Below, piece by piece: positions 11,900 to 23,924 of a DNA stretch of 64,000 nucleotides (position 1 is the stretch's first letter; every line of letters starts with the position of its first letter). The stretch comes from Massospora cicadina (taxonomy: Eukaryota; Entomophthoromycota; Entomophthoromycetes; Entomophthorales; Entomophthoraceae): NCBI GenBank assembly GCA_022478985.1, contig JAKSZP010018558.1, forward strand, positions 62,001 to 126,000, read 5' to 3'. Made by a program: the position numbers and the translations under genes. The notes below the pieces were generated by a model that worked only from the letters and a program-made list of their open reading frames with translations, did no database searches and was not told the DNA's origin.

Positions 11900-12450
11900 A
11901 TCCCGTATTTACAGCTTATTGTTCACTCAGAAGCAGCTTGCAAGTGGAGGAAGCACGTAAAGGAATACCCTGATTTTGTATGACAGAAGGTAGGGCCCTA
12001 CTATGAGGACCAGTCAGCTTATATCAGATAAGAATTATCCCATCAGTATAATTCACATTAGTAAAATTTTTTGAGTAATAAGAGGAACCTGCTCATCCTG
12101 AGAGTAATGGAGTGGAAACTCATGATTGTGAGTCTTAAAGTTATTTTCCTCATAGCTGATGACTGTCCAATAAGATTTAAGGCTCTCATGTCAATCAAAA
12201 AATTTGGTAGTTTTAACTGGGTAATACTTCAGTGGAAGCACTTAATTGAAGCTATTTGTATTCATGTACAAAGCACTATAGGCTCTTTCGCTAGTGTTGC
12301 AGTATGGGACTGCAGTCCCATATTGTTGACTATGGTCCATGTCAGGGGCGATTCTTAGCTTCTTCACAAATAGGATTATTATTACACTAACTGGTGCTCC
12401 GCTGTCAACAATTGTGCAGACCCAAACCTTAATTATAAGTATGTTAATAG
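11900..12450 (-). pseudogene. Element B aspartic protease, active-site motif kept
   Basis: On the minus strand CTIVDSGAPVSVIIILF spans about 12,412-12,362, with the catalytic D-S-G-A codons at 12,406-12,395. This is a canonical retropepsin loop; Ser replaces Thr, as in many gypsy proteins. Downstream frames (11,901-11,620) lead into reverse transcriptase. Stops before and after make it a pseudogene although the active site is unchanged. Confidence 0.6.
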
Positions 12451-15040
12451 AAGTGCAATCATAAGAGCGTTTAAATTCGCGTTTACTGTGAGGACAGCTG
12501 AGTCATCAATTACTTAATCATGATTTCAATGTCCACTCATAAGTCTAAAATGGGCATTTTTTGCTTCAAGGAGTAAGGTTACTTTGACAATTTTAAAGGG
12601 AGGTACCTCATTCTATCTGTCTGGTTTTCTGTACTGGTTCTTGGCGGCAAGATGCATAGTGTAGGGTTTGGATGTTATTCTCTATCATTCCTTCTCAAGT
12701 TTAGCTCACTGGCTTCAGACCACAGCGAGCACTAATTTGGATAATCCCAGCTTCTGTGGTGGGATAGATAGTTGCTCTAAAATAGAGTATCACATCTCTA
12801 TTACTCCATCTCTTCACTGATCATCTTCATCCATAGGGTAAGTGAAGTTGATATTGGGGAGTCTCTTGGGGGAAGCTGGCATCATAGTGCCCTTTATAAT
12901 CACAAATTCAGCAAGTGACTTCAGAGAGGTTTCGTTGAGAGACCATATTTCCATGTCAACTATATGTGAATCCTATAGGGCTCTAGCGTTATCTTGACAG
13001 GGGTTGGAGCAAGTGTCATGCGCTTCAATGTTTAGTGTGGTCCAAAGATAACCTTGAATTGCTTGAGGTATATAATCATGAAAGTAGTATCCAATTCCTC
13101 AATTAATGCAGGCAGCATTGAAGGGTCGAGGTCAGAGTATTTTTGGTAGTGTTTTGCAAGGCAATTTTCAAACTGAAGTGGCCATAGCCTTGGCTCTCAA
13201 TTTATTTTGGGCCTTTTGTTAGAAACAGTTTGACAAACTCATATATAGTTTTGTTCTTCCAGAACTGGATGGACATAAACTCAACCTTGTGAGTAACCAT
13301 TCTTTCTCAGCTACCAAAATCATGTAGTACTGCACTTTTATCATCAGCATAACTATCATTTTTAGAAGTAAGCATGATTAAGTCTCAGCTTTGATCATCT
13401 AAGCAATTGATCATAGTGATGGCTTTAAAAAATTGTCAGCTCCATTCATTATCATTTAACCATATTTATTAACGTCTGTACATTTCTAATTATATAATCT
13501 TTTGTTTAGTGATGGAGCTGAATAGTTGAAAAAAACTAGAAAGGCATATTGGGGGCAATAGGTCTGAACGCAGCCTGTGAAGACCTGATGTGAGGTCTGA
13601 GGTTGCTGATTTACCCAATAGTACCTCGTGGATGGCTAGTATGTCTGGTAAAGTGGTTAGTACCAATAACATAGTCATCATAAAAGTGGGGGCTGAGCCA
13701 TCTCAGCTTGAACATACTCCACTTCTTTGGGCTTCCTCAACTGGTCTATTGTTCTTTGTGATGGACTAAGACTTTGATTTGGTATGTACAATACACAGAT
13801 CAGTCTACATGCACCGCTCTCAAGTCTATTGTTTTTCTTGATCCCATTATGAAAGTTCCATGTGTTGTTTCACCGTAGTAACCTCATTTTGTAGCTCACC
13901 AATAAAAATCCAAAATACATTATTCTCAGCCTTTTAATTCTGTTGGCGTCCCATAATTCTCATGTGATATTGTAGAGCTCGTTATTATCTCCTAAAAAGT
14001 CCCCTAAATTTTAGCTAAGGAAACACAAATGGTTTTGAAGTCGTCAATGGCATAACACATGGTCATTTGTTGGCTTTAAAGATTTTGTAGTTTTTCCAAG
14101 GTTGGTGGTCGCTTCAGGCGTGCTTCTGTTATGTTATTTGGCGACCCACATCTCTTGTTAGGTATATTGGCTAAGCTCCTCCACTGAATCAGAGTGTTAA
14201 ACTTTTGTTTTTGCAGTACTTATTGCACTTAGAGCTTTTATCTAAAAGTGGTTTACACCATTTTACAAGAGGCTGTGACATCTCATTTAATCATAGCTTG
14301 ACGGCAGATCTCAATCACTTTCCAGTTTACCTAATTAAATTAGCTCATCTTGAAGCTGAGAGACTTGAGAATGAGCTCATGATTTGAGCCAACAATTTTT
14401 ACTCCTAGGAAACTGGATTCAAGCTTATTATGTAAAGAGCGCATTGTGTCCACATTCTGTTGTTTCCACTGAAATCCTCCATAATTAAAGCTTGGTGATG
14501 AACATTAGTCCTTTGGTAATTCCTAACGATGGGCTGTATCTTAAAAATATATTACACTAAACGTTTGCTGCTACTCCTAAAGGACAAAACTTGGTTGAAA
14601 ATCTTGCTGTAGAATTGCTCGTAGAACTGCCATAGTTGATCTTGGTTATATTGGTGGTAATTAAAGAGAGAATATGAGGTCAGCAACTCATGATTAAATA
14701 ACTGGAACTCTCAACAACATTTGGACGTTCTTCTGGAGATGCTCCTTGGAGAAGGTATATGAATCAAATCCTTCAAAATGAGGTGAATACTCCATCTTCT
14801 TCATAATACAGCTGGAGAAGAATTTAGTTAAGTTGACTTAAAATACAAGCGCTTGTTATTCAGATTGTTTTTTTTTCAAGTGGGAGATTCCATATTATTA
14901 ATGAAAAGCTAATTGGATTGGGGCCACCGGTAGCAAGCATCAAATTGTTGAGCGCAAGAAAAACAAAACGGGCACATTTAAAATTTTGATCTGGAAAATA
15001 TTTCATAGCTAAATAATTGTGACAGTTTGGTTCAGCGATG
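12450..15040 (-). pseudogene. Element B gag region, decayed
   Basis: By position, between the primer-binding motif (15,051) and the protease, this 2.6 kb should hold Gag. Only short fragments remain (for example 15,078-14,860 and 13,681-13,490 on the minus strand). I found no clear CCHC knuckle, so the call rests on element structure. Confidence 0.4.
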
Positions 15041-15052
15041 CGGTATTTCCAC

Positions 15053-15492
15053 ATAATATCATATATAGTGCTATACATTACTTATTTTTTGACAACTTGA
15101 AATAGTATATTTCTAATGTGAATGTAACTTCTGATAAACTAGATAACATCAAGCAAGTATAATAATTTATAAGATATAAGAAAAAGGTATATAAAAATTT
15201 TGAGCCACAGAATATTGATGTCTCCGCGCTAGAATCACAATTGATGAGGAGTACAATGGGACAATGAGTACAATTTTTACAATGAGTACAATGAATATAA
15301 TTGTATCCATTCAAAGAAAGGTTGAATTAGAGGGTAGAATATGCAGCGTGGCAATTCTGGAATAAGTAAGGAGCTTAAAAGATAGGGGGATTGTTAGAGA
15401 AACTTAGATATACTCGAATTTCATTAATTTCTGTTTTGACCATAGTTGTTAAAAAAAGACTATTTAGAGTTTAGTCAACACTATTAACAATA
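15053..15492 (-). repeat. Element B 5' LTR
   Basis: 440 bp, direct repeat of 8,523-8,962. The primer-binding-like motif starts at 15,051 on the element strand, directly past the LTR. Confidence 0.8.
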
Positions 15493-16085
15493 TGTGGGAT
15501 ACCGTTGATAACAAAACGAATGAATATCATTCTACTAGGAATGCTAAGATAAGTTAACACAGGGTCAACGCTAGAATTCCTGGAACAATTATATGTGAAA
15601 GTCATCTTCTATGAGAAAATTGAGATAGGAGCCCCGGGTATCTTATGGATTTAGATGCCAGGTCATGGTTAGATCTGAGTTCTACTGTTCAATCTGGGCA
15701 AATAAATAAAATGTGGAGAAAACAAAATTAACATGAATGTGCATATGACCTAATGGCTGAATTCTGAAATTTTTGTGATTTTGGAACGCTAGCAGAATGG
15801 GATTACCGGTGGGTGTTGCTGAAAACATTAATGTACTAGTTGATTTAGAGCAATTTTCTGTGTTAATAGAACATCAGCAGGAGCAAGTGCTATTACTACC
15901 CAAAAATATTTGGTAATATTTGCCCAAGACAATCATAACCTTATATGCGCTAAATTGTGATTCATAGATTGCTACTGGGGCAATACCCGCAAATACAATT
16001 TTGACCCATCCACTGACCCAAGGCCGCTAAAGCAGTAGTCAGCCAAAAAATCAGTAAAGTGATTAAGCATGGGCTCCTTGTAACT
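15493..16085 (+). pseudogene. Element A pol, protease to reverse transcriptase linker
   Basis: This sequence carries on element A after the B insertion. The readable fragment around 15,800-15,920 contains NVLVDLEQFSVLIEHQQEQV, of the kind found between protease and reverse transcriptase in gypsy pol. No catalytic motif lies here and stops are frequent. Confidence 0.4.
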
Positions 16086-16800
16086 TTGTTAAGTCCATGG
16101 TGAAGCTGATCTTTATCATTAAGGAAAAGGAAGAATCAAATTGAGTGGTGATTGATTACTGCCAGTTAGATTAAATTATTAAAAAGAATTTGCATCCGCT
16201 GCCAAGGATAGTTTGACATTCTTGATCATCTAGGAGAAGTCAAGTTCTTTTTGGTGATGAATTTGATCTGGGGTATTGTCAGATAGACTTGACAAAAGAA
16301 GACCAAGAGAAGTGTGCAATAATTTACCGCACAAGGGTTATACCAGCCTCAAGAGTGCCCCAAGGGATTATGAACTGCGCCAGCTACCTTCTAGTGGGCT
16401 TTTATTCAAATTATTAATCTGAAGCTGTCCTGAATTTTGCTTTACTTGGTGACATCAAATGTTTTCATTAGAACATCCAAAAATCACCTGAAAAAACTTG
16501 GAGAGGGTTTAAATGCCTAGTGATGGCAAACTTGAAGATCAAGCAGAGAAAATGCCATTTCTTCAAAAAGAGCTTAAATACTTGATGTTTTTGGTAGACT
16601 CCACAGATTACAACTGCAGTCACACAAAATATTGGCCATTGAATGGATGTCAATCCCAAGGAGAGTTTGGAACATACAAGACTTTCTATGTATGTCAGCT
16701 ACTACTTCCAATTTATCAAAAACTTTCTAGAATTTATGAACCATTATTACACCTATTGAAGGTTCCAAAAAAAGGATTCATGTGGAATGAGGAGGCTTAA
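16085..16800 (+). pseudogene. Element A reverse transcriptase, decayed
   Basis: Across frames one reads a fingers motif SMVKLIFIIKEKEE (16,087-16,130, from FVKKKDG), VVIDYCQLD (about 16,146-16,172, from RVxIDYRxLN), then FDLGYCQIDLTKEDQEKCAI (about 16,262-16,322, from the palm motif FxxMDLxxGYxQI) and PQGIMNCASYL. The frame 16,513-16,800 follows as the connection: CHFLQKELKYLMFLVDS, i.e. KCxFxxxxLxFLGxxVS. Frameshifts separate these blocks. The YxDD box is not intact. This is part of the same element as the gag at 5.2-7.5 kb. Confidence 0.65.
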
Positions 16801-16804
16801 GAAG

Positions 16805-17295
16805 CGTTAAATGAGCTCAAAAGAAATCTGATGACTAACCCTGTTTTGTTATATCTAACATCTAATTGGTAGTTTATGATTCAAATGGATGCCTCATTGA
16901 TGGCAATCAGAGCCATTCTAAGTCAAGTAAACAATGATAGGGTAAAGTAATCAGTGGCATACATAAGTTGGACATCGATTCCTATGTTAAAGGAGCTACA
17001 CTATAATGGGGTGCAAACGACTTGTGGTGATATACACCGTCAAACAATTTTGTATATATTCACAGGACACACTTCAAGGTTGTTACTGACCATTCATCTC
17101 TATACTGGTTGCATAACCTTCAAAATCGGAGGGGCGATTAACTCTATAGTTCTAAATCTGAAAGCCTACAATTTTGAGATTATGCATAGAGCAGGAGAAG
17201 CCCATCATGATGCTAATGGATTATCAAGAAAACCTGCCTTTCAAGTCTTGTACTGGATAGCGGATGAACTAGTTCAAAGGATGATTGAATGAAAT
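16805..17295 (+). pseudogene. Element A RNase H, decayed
   Basis: From 16,870 the frame reads FMIQMDASLMAIRAILSQV, matching the RNase H start (FxIxTDASxxAIGAVLxQ) with the catalytic Asp in MDAS. A stop at 16,948 separates it from the open frame 16,954-17,292 (SVAYISW, then NLKAYNFEIMHRAGEAHH and DANGLSRKP), the end typical of gypsy RNase H (xYDFxIxHRPGxxHxNADALSR). The first residue run contains a TAG in place of a Trp or Gln codon (16,870). Confidence 0.75.
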
Positions 17296-17319
17296 ACTAA
17301 GGATGAGCCCCAGGAGATT

Positions 17320-18460
17320 CAAAGCGCTTTGAAGAAAGTGATGGAAAATACCAAGGTGAAGTTTGGGCATCGATATAAATAAATTAATGGAAAAAGTATT
17401 TGTTCTTTAAACCGTTGGATCACTCAGAAATTATACAATCCATGCACAAAGACTTAGAGCATGATATCCTAAGATAAGTGATGTATCATCTATGCCAGAA
17501 AACTACTTGGAATTGATCAATTAAATGTAGCAGATCATCAAGCCTGTTTCATGGAATATCAACTCCACAAGCCCTACAAGAATGCGATGACATAATGTCT
17601 AGTACGCCCTGAATTCACTTGACATATGGTCTCAATAGATGTGATGGGACACTTGAGTGTTAGTGCAGGAGGAGTAAAGTATATTGTAGTTGCATTAGAC
17701 CATCTAGCTAGATGGGTTGAGACTAAGGCCTAAGCAGGGTAGATGCAACGTGAATTTCAAGATTTATACTGGACCAAATAGTGTACCAGCATAAATTTAC
17801 ACAAGTTCTAAACATTGATAATGGAACCAACCTTACGTCCTTCATGATTCCAAGACTGAACAAATTAATGCGATCTGAGGAGTGTTGTCCATTCCATATT
17901 GTCCATAAATGAACGGAATAGTAGAGAGAGTCAATGAACTTTGGCTACAGCGCTGAGAAAAACTGGTTGTGGCAAAAACCTACGCTTGAGGATCTTATCT
18001 GAGTTCCATTTTTTATGTATAATATCAGATATCATACAATGACTGAGAAAACGCCGTTCAAACTGTCATATAGATAAAAGGCTCACACCGCTGATTTTGT
18101 ATTCTGAAGTAGATTCAACTTTAAAATGGGCTCAGAGAAATATTTAGAGCAACTGGTGAACTTGATGAATAAATTGCATTCACAGGTATTTGACTTGAAA
18201 GTTAAGTGAGAAGAATTGAAGTAAAGAAACAGGACAATAAGAATTAACTGGCGCTCCTGTAATACCATTTGGGAGATAGAGTAGCCTATTGTGATACCCA
18301 TAATTTGTTAGAAGAAACAAGTTGGATGCCATATGGTCAGGTCCATTTAAGACTATTGCTAAGGTGGTGGCAGATCTATGCACAAAAGATATCTCTGATG
18401 GTTTTACAATGAATCAGGTCTATGTCAGATAGTTAAAGAATTGGGTCTAAGAGAAAAATA
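17320..18460 (+). pseudogene. Element A integrase, decayed
   Basis: The zinc-binding part is seen as MHKDLEHDIL (about 17,441-17,470) and a later C-x-x-C remnant. The core contains VSIDVMGHLSVSAGGVKYIV (about 17,628-17,690), with the first catalytic Asp, then ALDHLARWVETKA; a later NGTNLTS-like stretch (17,820) marks the second Asp. The C-terminal part (about 18,300-18,450) reads MWSGPFKTIAK-like sequence and MNQVYVR. No chromodomain is seen. Stops are frequent. It closes element A pol, followed by a purine tract at 18,654. Confidence 0.65.
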
Positions 18461-18652
18461 TACAAAATTAAAATAAGATAATAACATATTATATATATGT
18501 ATATTAGAGAGAAAATTGTAAATATGAAAAATATATTTATAAGAAGATCTTTTTTTAAAAATAGATGAACTAAAAAAATACATTAAAAAATATTAGTTAT
18601 TATTTTGCCGCTTGAGAGTATCTAATTGTGTTCCCACCTTCCATTGTCTTGC
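18461..18652. other. Element A 3' untranslated stretch
   Basis: AT-rich sequence between the integrase end and the polypurine tract; nothing else seen. Confidence 0.35.
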
Positions 18653-18666
18653 AGGGAGAAAGGGGA
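18653..18666 (+). other. Polypurine tract, element A
   Basis: The purine run AGGGAGAAAGGGGA is followed at once by TGAACTATGG, as expected where plus-strand synthesis starts at the 5' edge of a 3' LTR. Confidence 0.55.
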
Positions 18667-19783
18667 TGAACTATGGCGAAAATATTGAAAAAGAAGCATT
18701 AATGTTTGGCAGGACCAGCTTTTGGTGAGACTGGGTCCGCCATAAAGAGGCATGAGGAGAGAGAGTTAAAATGTCCGTGATCATTAAGCTGTGAGAAGCC
18801 CAACCTGGGTGAATACAGCTATCAAGGAATTCATCAGCAAGATTAACCAAGAAAATCATTGTATGGCATGAAGTTGTAAGATTCCAAATTTGGGGAAAAC
18901 AGGCATTCAGGAGAATATTAATGTGGAGTTCACCTGATCTAGTCCTAGTTCAGCGTTTACTTTGGAACCACGCTTGTTGGAGTGGCAGCAAAAACAAGAC
19001 AAAGAGGTAACATTCTGGGGAGAATGGGCACAAAAAATGCATCAAGCAAAGAAAAGGAGTATTTAGATCTGGTAGAATAAAATTTAAACTATGCTGATTG
19101 ATTCAGGCCATGAATGAAGCAGCGTCTGCATTTAAAAATCTATTTTTGCTGGATTATCTAGTCAGTTGAGGGGATTTATTGGGATCTTAAAATTCCCAGA
19201 TCATTGAGCTTGATAGATTATATGTATCATCTGCTTTATCTTCTGAGGGCAATTTATTATAAGAAACTGTAGTTGATGTGAGAGTTATCATTAATATAGT
19301 AATTATTAATGGTTATAATTCCATATAAAATGTTAACTAATTTTCCAGGATTTAATTCCTTTAGTTTACTGATGTTCATTCTAAGAGGATTTCTAAAACG
19401 TTTACAAGTGATTCAATTATTAGTTTAAAAATTATCAATCAAAATTTCTTGTGGGGATCAATCAGGTTTTTGTTGACAGTTGACAAGATTAAAGACAATT
19501 GCTTAGCGTTGACAACGCTTTAGTTAGCAACTTTCAGGTTAGTGTAAAAGTCAACGCGACCTTCTGTAAATGGGTAAAAATCCATTAACTAAGCAGGTTT
19601 TTATCTTATTAAGGATACTCTGCTGGGGGTGAGTGATGGCGTTAGGACAAGCTCTTCAGAAATTCAACCCAGGAAGGGTTGTGATCTAGTCAGTGGCAGA
19701 TTCCAATTAGATGGATAAAAAATCATTGTTTTTTGTGTGAATCCTAAAGGCTAAATTCTTTTTAGAATGGATGTTGTTCCTAT
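18667..19783 (+). repeat. Element A 3' LTR (single recognisable copy)
   Basis: Bounded on the left by a polypurine tract and TG, and on the right by a primer-binding-like motif (19,784). Its length of about 1.1 kb is near that of the D LTRs. No second copy is clear: the region left of 4,655, where the 5' LTR should be, has not kept obvious similarity. Because a primer-binding motif and leader follow directly, this LTR appears to be shared with a second element in tandem. Confidence 0.4.
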
Positions 19784-20320
19784 TGGGGCGCCACCAGAAG
19801 TTGAACGCCAAATTTCCTATATAAATCCCTTAAATTTTTAATTAATAAAGCAGTATCTTTTTTTTAGTACTAGATGGTCCCAACCCAAGGGGGGATTCAT
19901 CGATGTAATAAAGCAGTATCTTACAGTTCACTTTAAAACATTTAGATAGTTATACAAATTAATTTTTTTCTCTTGTGATTAAAGTGTAAATGTAGTTTTC
20001 CCTGATCTATTTGTCTTTTTTAATTTTTGGGGATAAGAATTGAAGGTATAGTTTTCCCTTGTTCAAGTGTTTCTCAAGTACTCAAATGGAAGAGTTGAAG
20101 TGAAAGGTTCCCTTGTTATTTAATAGTGCCTCAAATATTAGAAAGAAGAGCATTAGTACTTGTCTGAAATTAGATATTTACTCAAATTGATTTTTAAAGA
20201 GCTCAACTATGATAGTAGTTTTCACGCCTACTAAAGCACACCTAGTTATTATTAATTTAAAAGTTTATTTAACGCACACCTGGAACTTGTAAAGCAAACA
20301 AGAAAAAAAGTTTACAAACC
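19784..20320 (+). repeat. Primer-binding motif and A leader, copy 2
   Basis: TTGGGGCGCCACCAGAAG (from 19,783) is followed by leader sequence matching 4,680-5,190 in the same orientation. It contains the 46-bp LINE-tail insertion at 19,860-19,905. Beyond 20,320 the match to copy 1 stops and a pol fragment follows, suggesting a deleted second element. Confidence 0.5.
19843..19922 (-). mobile_element. 46-bp G-type LINE tail insertion, 17-bp TSD
   Basis: TAATAAAGCAGTATCTT stands at 19,843-19,859 and again at 19,906-19,922. The 46 bases between (19,860-19,905) on the minus strand end CCCAACC... TTGGGTTGGGACC, ATCTAGTACTAAAAAA. The same 3' end is present at 32,076-32,109, 46,095-46,145, element H and LINE G. 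A perfect 17-bp duplication and an A tail fit target-primed integration of a copy truncated to its last 46 bases. Confidence 0.85.
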
Positions 20321-20479
20321 CTTAATTATTGTCAACTAGATTATGATTTCAACTTAGAGTTAAAATGAAGCAATTGTTTATATAAATAAGAAAATATAGC
20401 TCCTTGGCCATGTAATCTCACATGGAATCAAAAGACAAGAAAGGAAAAATGATAAAAAGTAACTATGGGTAAAATAAGG
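20321..20479. other. No feature recognised
   Basis: AT-rich sequence joining the second leader copy to the pol fragment. Confidence 0.3.
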
Positions 20480-21261
20480 AGGATGCATCATATCTAGATC
20501 TCTTTATGAATAGTGTGATAATACCAGCAGTTTATCCCCCATTTTACAGGCTTTAAAGCCCCTAAATCATAAATTTTGGCTAAAAAAGAAGATTTTGTGG
20601 AGCCTGGAGCATGATCAAGTCTTTTCGGACTTGAAAGATATACTGGTAAAGACACAAATTTTGGCACATTCAGACATAAACAAACATTTTATTTTTATAT
20701 AAATGCTGTCACATTTATCTTGAAGAGGTATTAGCACAGATGGACTATGATTTGGTTGACAATTACTTAGAATACTACTCAAAGTCTTTTCTAAAGCGGA
20801 TTTAAGCTCCAATGTCATCAAGTTTAATGGGGGTCATCATATGGAAAGTTAATAATTTCTGACCTTACCTTTATGTAGTACACTTCAAGGTAGTGATGGG
20901 TCATAAATCACTTTCTGGATCCACAACATGATGGGCTTCTCATTGACGGCTCTCCATATGGGATGTACATCTTCATGATATGATTTTGAAACAATCCACC
21001 AATCAGAAAGCAAACACTTAAATTAAGATGTTTTTTAGATTGCCTGTGTTATATCTTAAAGTCCACAAGATGAGTAATTATATATCTGATAGAATAACCA
21101 AAAGAAGAAAGCAAGAATAAACTGAAGATTGGAGTTTTTTGGAAGATGAGCTAAGTATACTTGATGGATGGATATAGTTTACAGAAGATGGTCCAGTGGA
21201 TTGATTCCCTATATTTGGCCGAGCAATTGTATGAATTTAGTAAAGGAGGCCCATGAAGACT
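20480..21261 (+). pseudogene. Gypsy RNase H to integrase fragment
   Basis: Across frames one reads HDQVFSDLKDILVKTQILAH (about 20,610-20,669), which matches the gypsy stretch FxxLKxxLxxxPILxxPD between reverse transcriptase and RNase H. Then come FIFYINA-like (20,690), DLTFM and WVINHFLDPQHD (about 20,910-20,945, from TDHxxLxWL) and GLLIDGSPY. After 21,100 an integrase-zinc-like piece follows. It has the same orientation as element A and may be the body of the second, internally deleted copy. It is cut at 21,262 by element N2. Confidence 0.5.
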
Positions 21262-23178
21262 AGCCTTCTTTCCACTTAATATCACTTTTGAGCAAATTAA
21301 AATTACAGCAGAACTAAACATCACCAAAAAACTGACACACAGCAAAGCCCCATTATTTTCAAGCCTACTGCCCACTGCCCCAAAATGGGGCGGCAGCGAA
21401 ACCCACTAGCGTCTTCCACCCAGTGGGAAAACGCTTTTGAACTAGATTAACCAGCCCCCCAATGCCTCAGGTCAATATGCTCCCCCCAATGATCTCGCCC
21501 TCCACCATGCACGTTCCCAAGCGGTGCCTCATAGCCCCATTTAGCTCCCATGAAGCAATATTCAATTTGGCCTCCAGGTTGAATATGGCCTATTGTTTTT
21601 TTGAAATGATAAACAAATCATAGAACTAGCCCAGGAGCTTATGCAGCCTGAAGGCTTTAGTGACTTCCGCCCCTACAAGTGTACTTTGACCTCAGCTTCA
21701 CCTGTGAAGCTGAATGCTGCAATTGCAGCCAATATTCCCCTGATGTTCCAGGGAACCCCAACCCAACCACTCACACCTATTTGCCTGATGACACCACTCT
21801 TGTGGTTCAATTTTCAGGCCTCCCGCCCACCTCTCCCCTGAGACTTTAAATGACAAACCAATAGTTGGGTTGTCAGTATATGGCGCTGACCCATTCTACA
21901 ATTTGTGGTTCCAATGGAGCCAACTGACTTGCGGGCCTTTGCACCTTTGCAACTATATGCCTAATATATAAATGATATCGCCATTTCAATTCCCCCTCGC
22001 ACCATTGCCCCCTCTGCCTCAACCACCCTTTCTGGGTCAGAGTAGACAAAGGGCAAACGATATGCCCCATTTGTTTTGACCTGGACCACTCAAAGTGGCG
22101 CTGCCCCACCATAGCTCAAGCTAGAGCCCACATGCTCAATTCACCCATGATGCTCCCATTTCTGACATAAAATTTTTTTTAAAATGTGCTACAATCCTCC
22201 CTCCTCCACCAACCAAAATGGTAGATGCAACTGACACGGATTTAAGCTGTTAAAGGAACCTTCTTGTCAAACCCCCACTCCCACTCCAACTAATCAGCAG
22301 CCATCATGGACCCCAGTAAATTTGAAAAACCCACCCAGCAACTCACCCAGCCCAATAATATGCCAATTGACTTGTTGTTTTCAACTAAAATTCCCAGGAT
22401 TATTTGGAAGAAGTCGATGATTCAGGAAATCCCATCCCCAACATGGTCTAGGCCCAGGGTCTCAAAGTGTACCTAAACACAGATTATGCAGATCAATTTC
22501 AACTCAGCACTATGTTCTACGCTCCAATGCCAATGAATTTCGTTGTAACCACCAACTCACCAAAAAGGCTGTTGCCTTCCCTGACTTCCACCCCCTCTGA
22601 AAGCCGTAGCAAAATCAGTTGCAGTTTTGGCTAAGGGAATACTCTCCCCTGTCCTTCCCCCTTTAATCAAGTTCATAAAAAGAACTCCTCCAATTCCAGT
22701 AAGTTGCCAACATAGCAATACAAAAAGCTGTGATGATCAAAATTTGGCCCCAAGACCTGTATTACCAGCAACAACATTGCCACCTTCATCACCCTTCCCA
22801 AATTTAACCTTGAGGCTGAGAAAGCCCTATCTGAATATATTACCACCCTCCTCATAGAAATTTCGAGCTGCAAGAGCCACTCTGCTATCTTGACCCCCAT
22901 TTTGAGGATGCACCCATACCTGTGCTCTCAGCTCTCTGATGTACATTGTCTGACACAGAGGAGGAAGATGGGCCTCCTGATTCCCACTCACCCCCCACCA
23001 AGGATGCATAGCAGTTTACTCCATCCAAACTTGTTGGATCAATTTTGTTTTATTATTATTTTTGAGTCATTTTAAGTGATACACTTGTCTCTTTCTGTTT
23101 GTTAAATTCTAGTCTAGTATAAGTTTTGCTCCCTGGAGCTTGGTATTGTCCATCCCCTGGCCAGCTTGCCTCAAAAAA
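21262..23178 (+). mobile_element. ORF1-only LINE-like element N2
   Basis: About 1.92 kb, the same length and build as N1 and N3: a 5' leader (TTCTTTCC-ACTT, then ACTTTTGAGCAAATTA), one ORF1-type pseudogene, and the E-type tail GGTATTGTCCATCCCC-TGGCCAGC-TTGCCTC plus A run at 23,133-23,175. No endonuclease or reverse transcriptase is present between ORF1 and tail. A target duplication is not clear (a loose match at about 21,250 and 23,190 only). Confidence 0.7.
21365..22975 (+). pseudogene. N2 ORF1, gag-like with CCHC knuckle
   Basis: The order of blocks is the same as in N1: a W-G rich start region (21,370-21,420), a FIDFHPFKG-like part that is badly decayed, LTPICLMTPLLWFNF (about 21,770-21,820), then a perfect CCHC knuckle TICPICFDLDHSKWRCP at about 22,048-22,100 (C-X2-C-X4-H-X4-C). 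It continues as NSQDYLEEVDDSGNPIP (about 22,390-22,435), LNTDYADQF (22,472-22,500) and a C-terminal PHFEDAPIPVLSAL at about 22,892-22,935. The product should be an RNA-binding LINE ORF1 protein. Stops and shifts make it inactive, yet the knuckle is the best kept in the window. Confidence 0.7.
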
Positions 23179-23924
23179 ATATAGTCCATTAACATTTAGA
23201 CATGACCAATTCCATAAACCCTTTTTGCAAATTAAAGAGAGTTTCTAAAGGAAGTAATTTTCAGATGGACTAAGTAAAGCCTTATATTTGTGTGTGATGT
23301 GTTCAAGCTTCAGTCCTTTATAATAGAAAGCTGAGTATCACCAATCCCTCCTTCAGCACCATTCCAAAATTTATATATATTCTTGATAGGATCAATACCC
23401 ATGACCCCCAGTAGAAGTAACTTTTTATCATATCAATAGAACATTTTACCAGATCATTTAAAGCCGTGATGGTGAATACATATGCTGTAGTATCCACTGC
23501 TAGTTCTTTATGCAATTAAGTCATCACTAGACACATATTCACTCACGTTTTGTTATACAATAATGTAATTAACTTTATAATATATCTTGTATTCTTATAG
23601 ACCTGTTAGGGGTGTACAAAAATTATCTAGCCCTTACAACTATCCATCAAACAGAATTGTTGAACGAGTTAACTGACTTTAGGGGAAATACTTAAGAAGT
23701 TCATGATGAACTATAATTCAAATTGGGGCCAACTATTGCCCTCTGTGTTTCTGGACTTTATATTTAGTTATTACTGTGTGAAAGGATTGTTCCATTCAAA
23801 GATCTCTAAGAATGGTAGTTTTTTATGAAGACCCTACTTACCCTAGTTTTCAACGCTGATCATATGAAACTACCTGAGGTAGTTATAGGCAAGCTTTTGT
23901 TGATAAGTTGTTTAAGATATAATC
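23179..23924. other. No gene recognised
   Basis: AT-rich sequence between N2 and element C. A minus-strand frame at 23,515-23,318 has no motif I recognise. It may be the continued body of the gypsy fragment interrupted by N2. Confidence 0.35.

Larger units (their letters stand above)
8523..15492 (-). mobile_element. Complete gypsy element B nested in element A
   Basis: Two direct repeats of equal length bound the element: 8,523-8,962 and 15,053-15,492. Shared blocks include ATATTGATGTCTCC/ACATTGATGTCTCC, GAGGAATACAATGAG/GAGGAGTACAATG and GTTAGAG. Next to the left LTR a minus-strand polypurine tract, AAAGAGGGTGAG, lies at about 8,963-8,974. Next to the right LTR a minus-strand primer-binding-like TGGAAATACCGCATCGC begins at 15,051. 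Pol order on the minus strand is protease, reverse transcriptase, RNase H, integrase, with integrase last, as in Ty3/gypsy. It splits the pol of element A between protease and reverse transcriptase. I could not see a matching 5-bp target duplication. Internal length is about 6.1 kb. Confidence 0.8.

Noticed and set aside
8518..15497. TSD of element B
   Set aside because: The five bases outside the LTRs (ATTAC and TGTGG) do not match; either edges are off by a few bases or the duplication has decayed.
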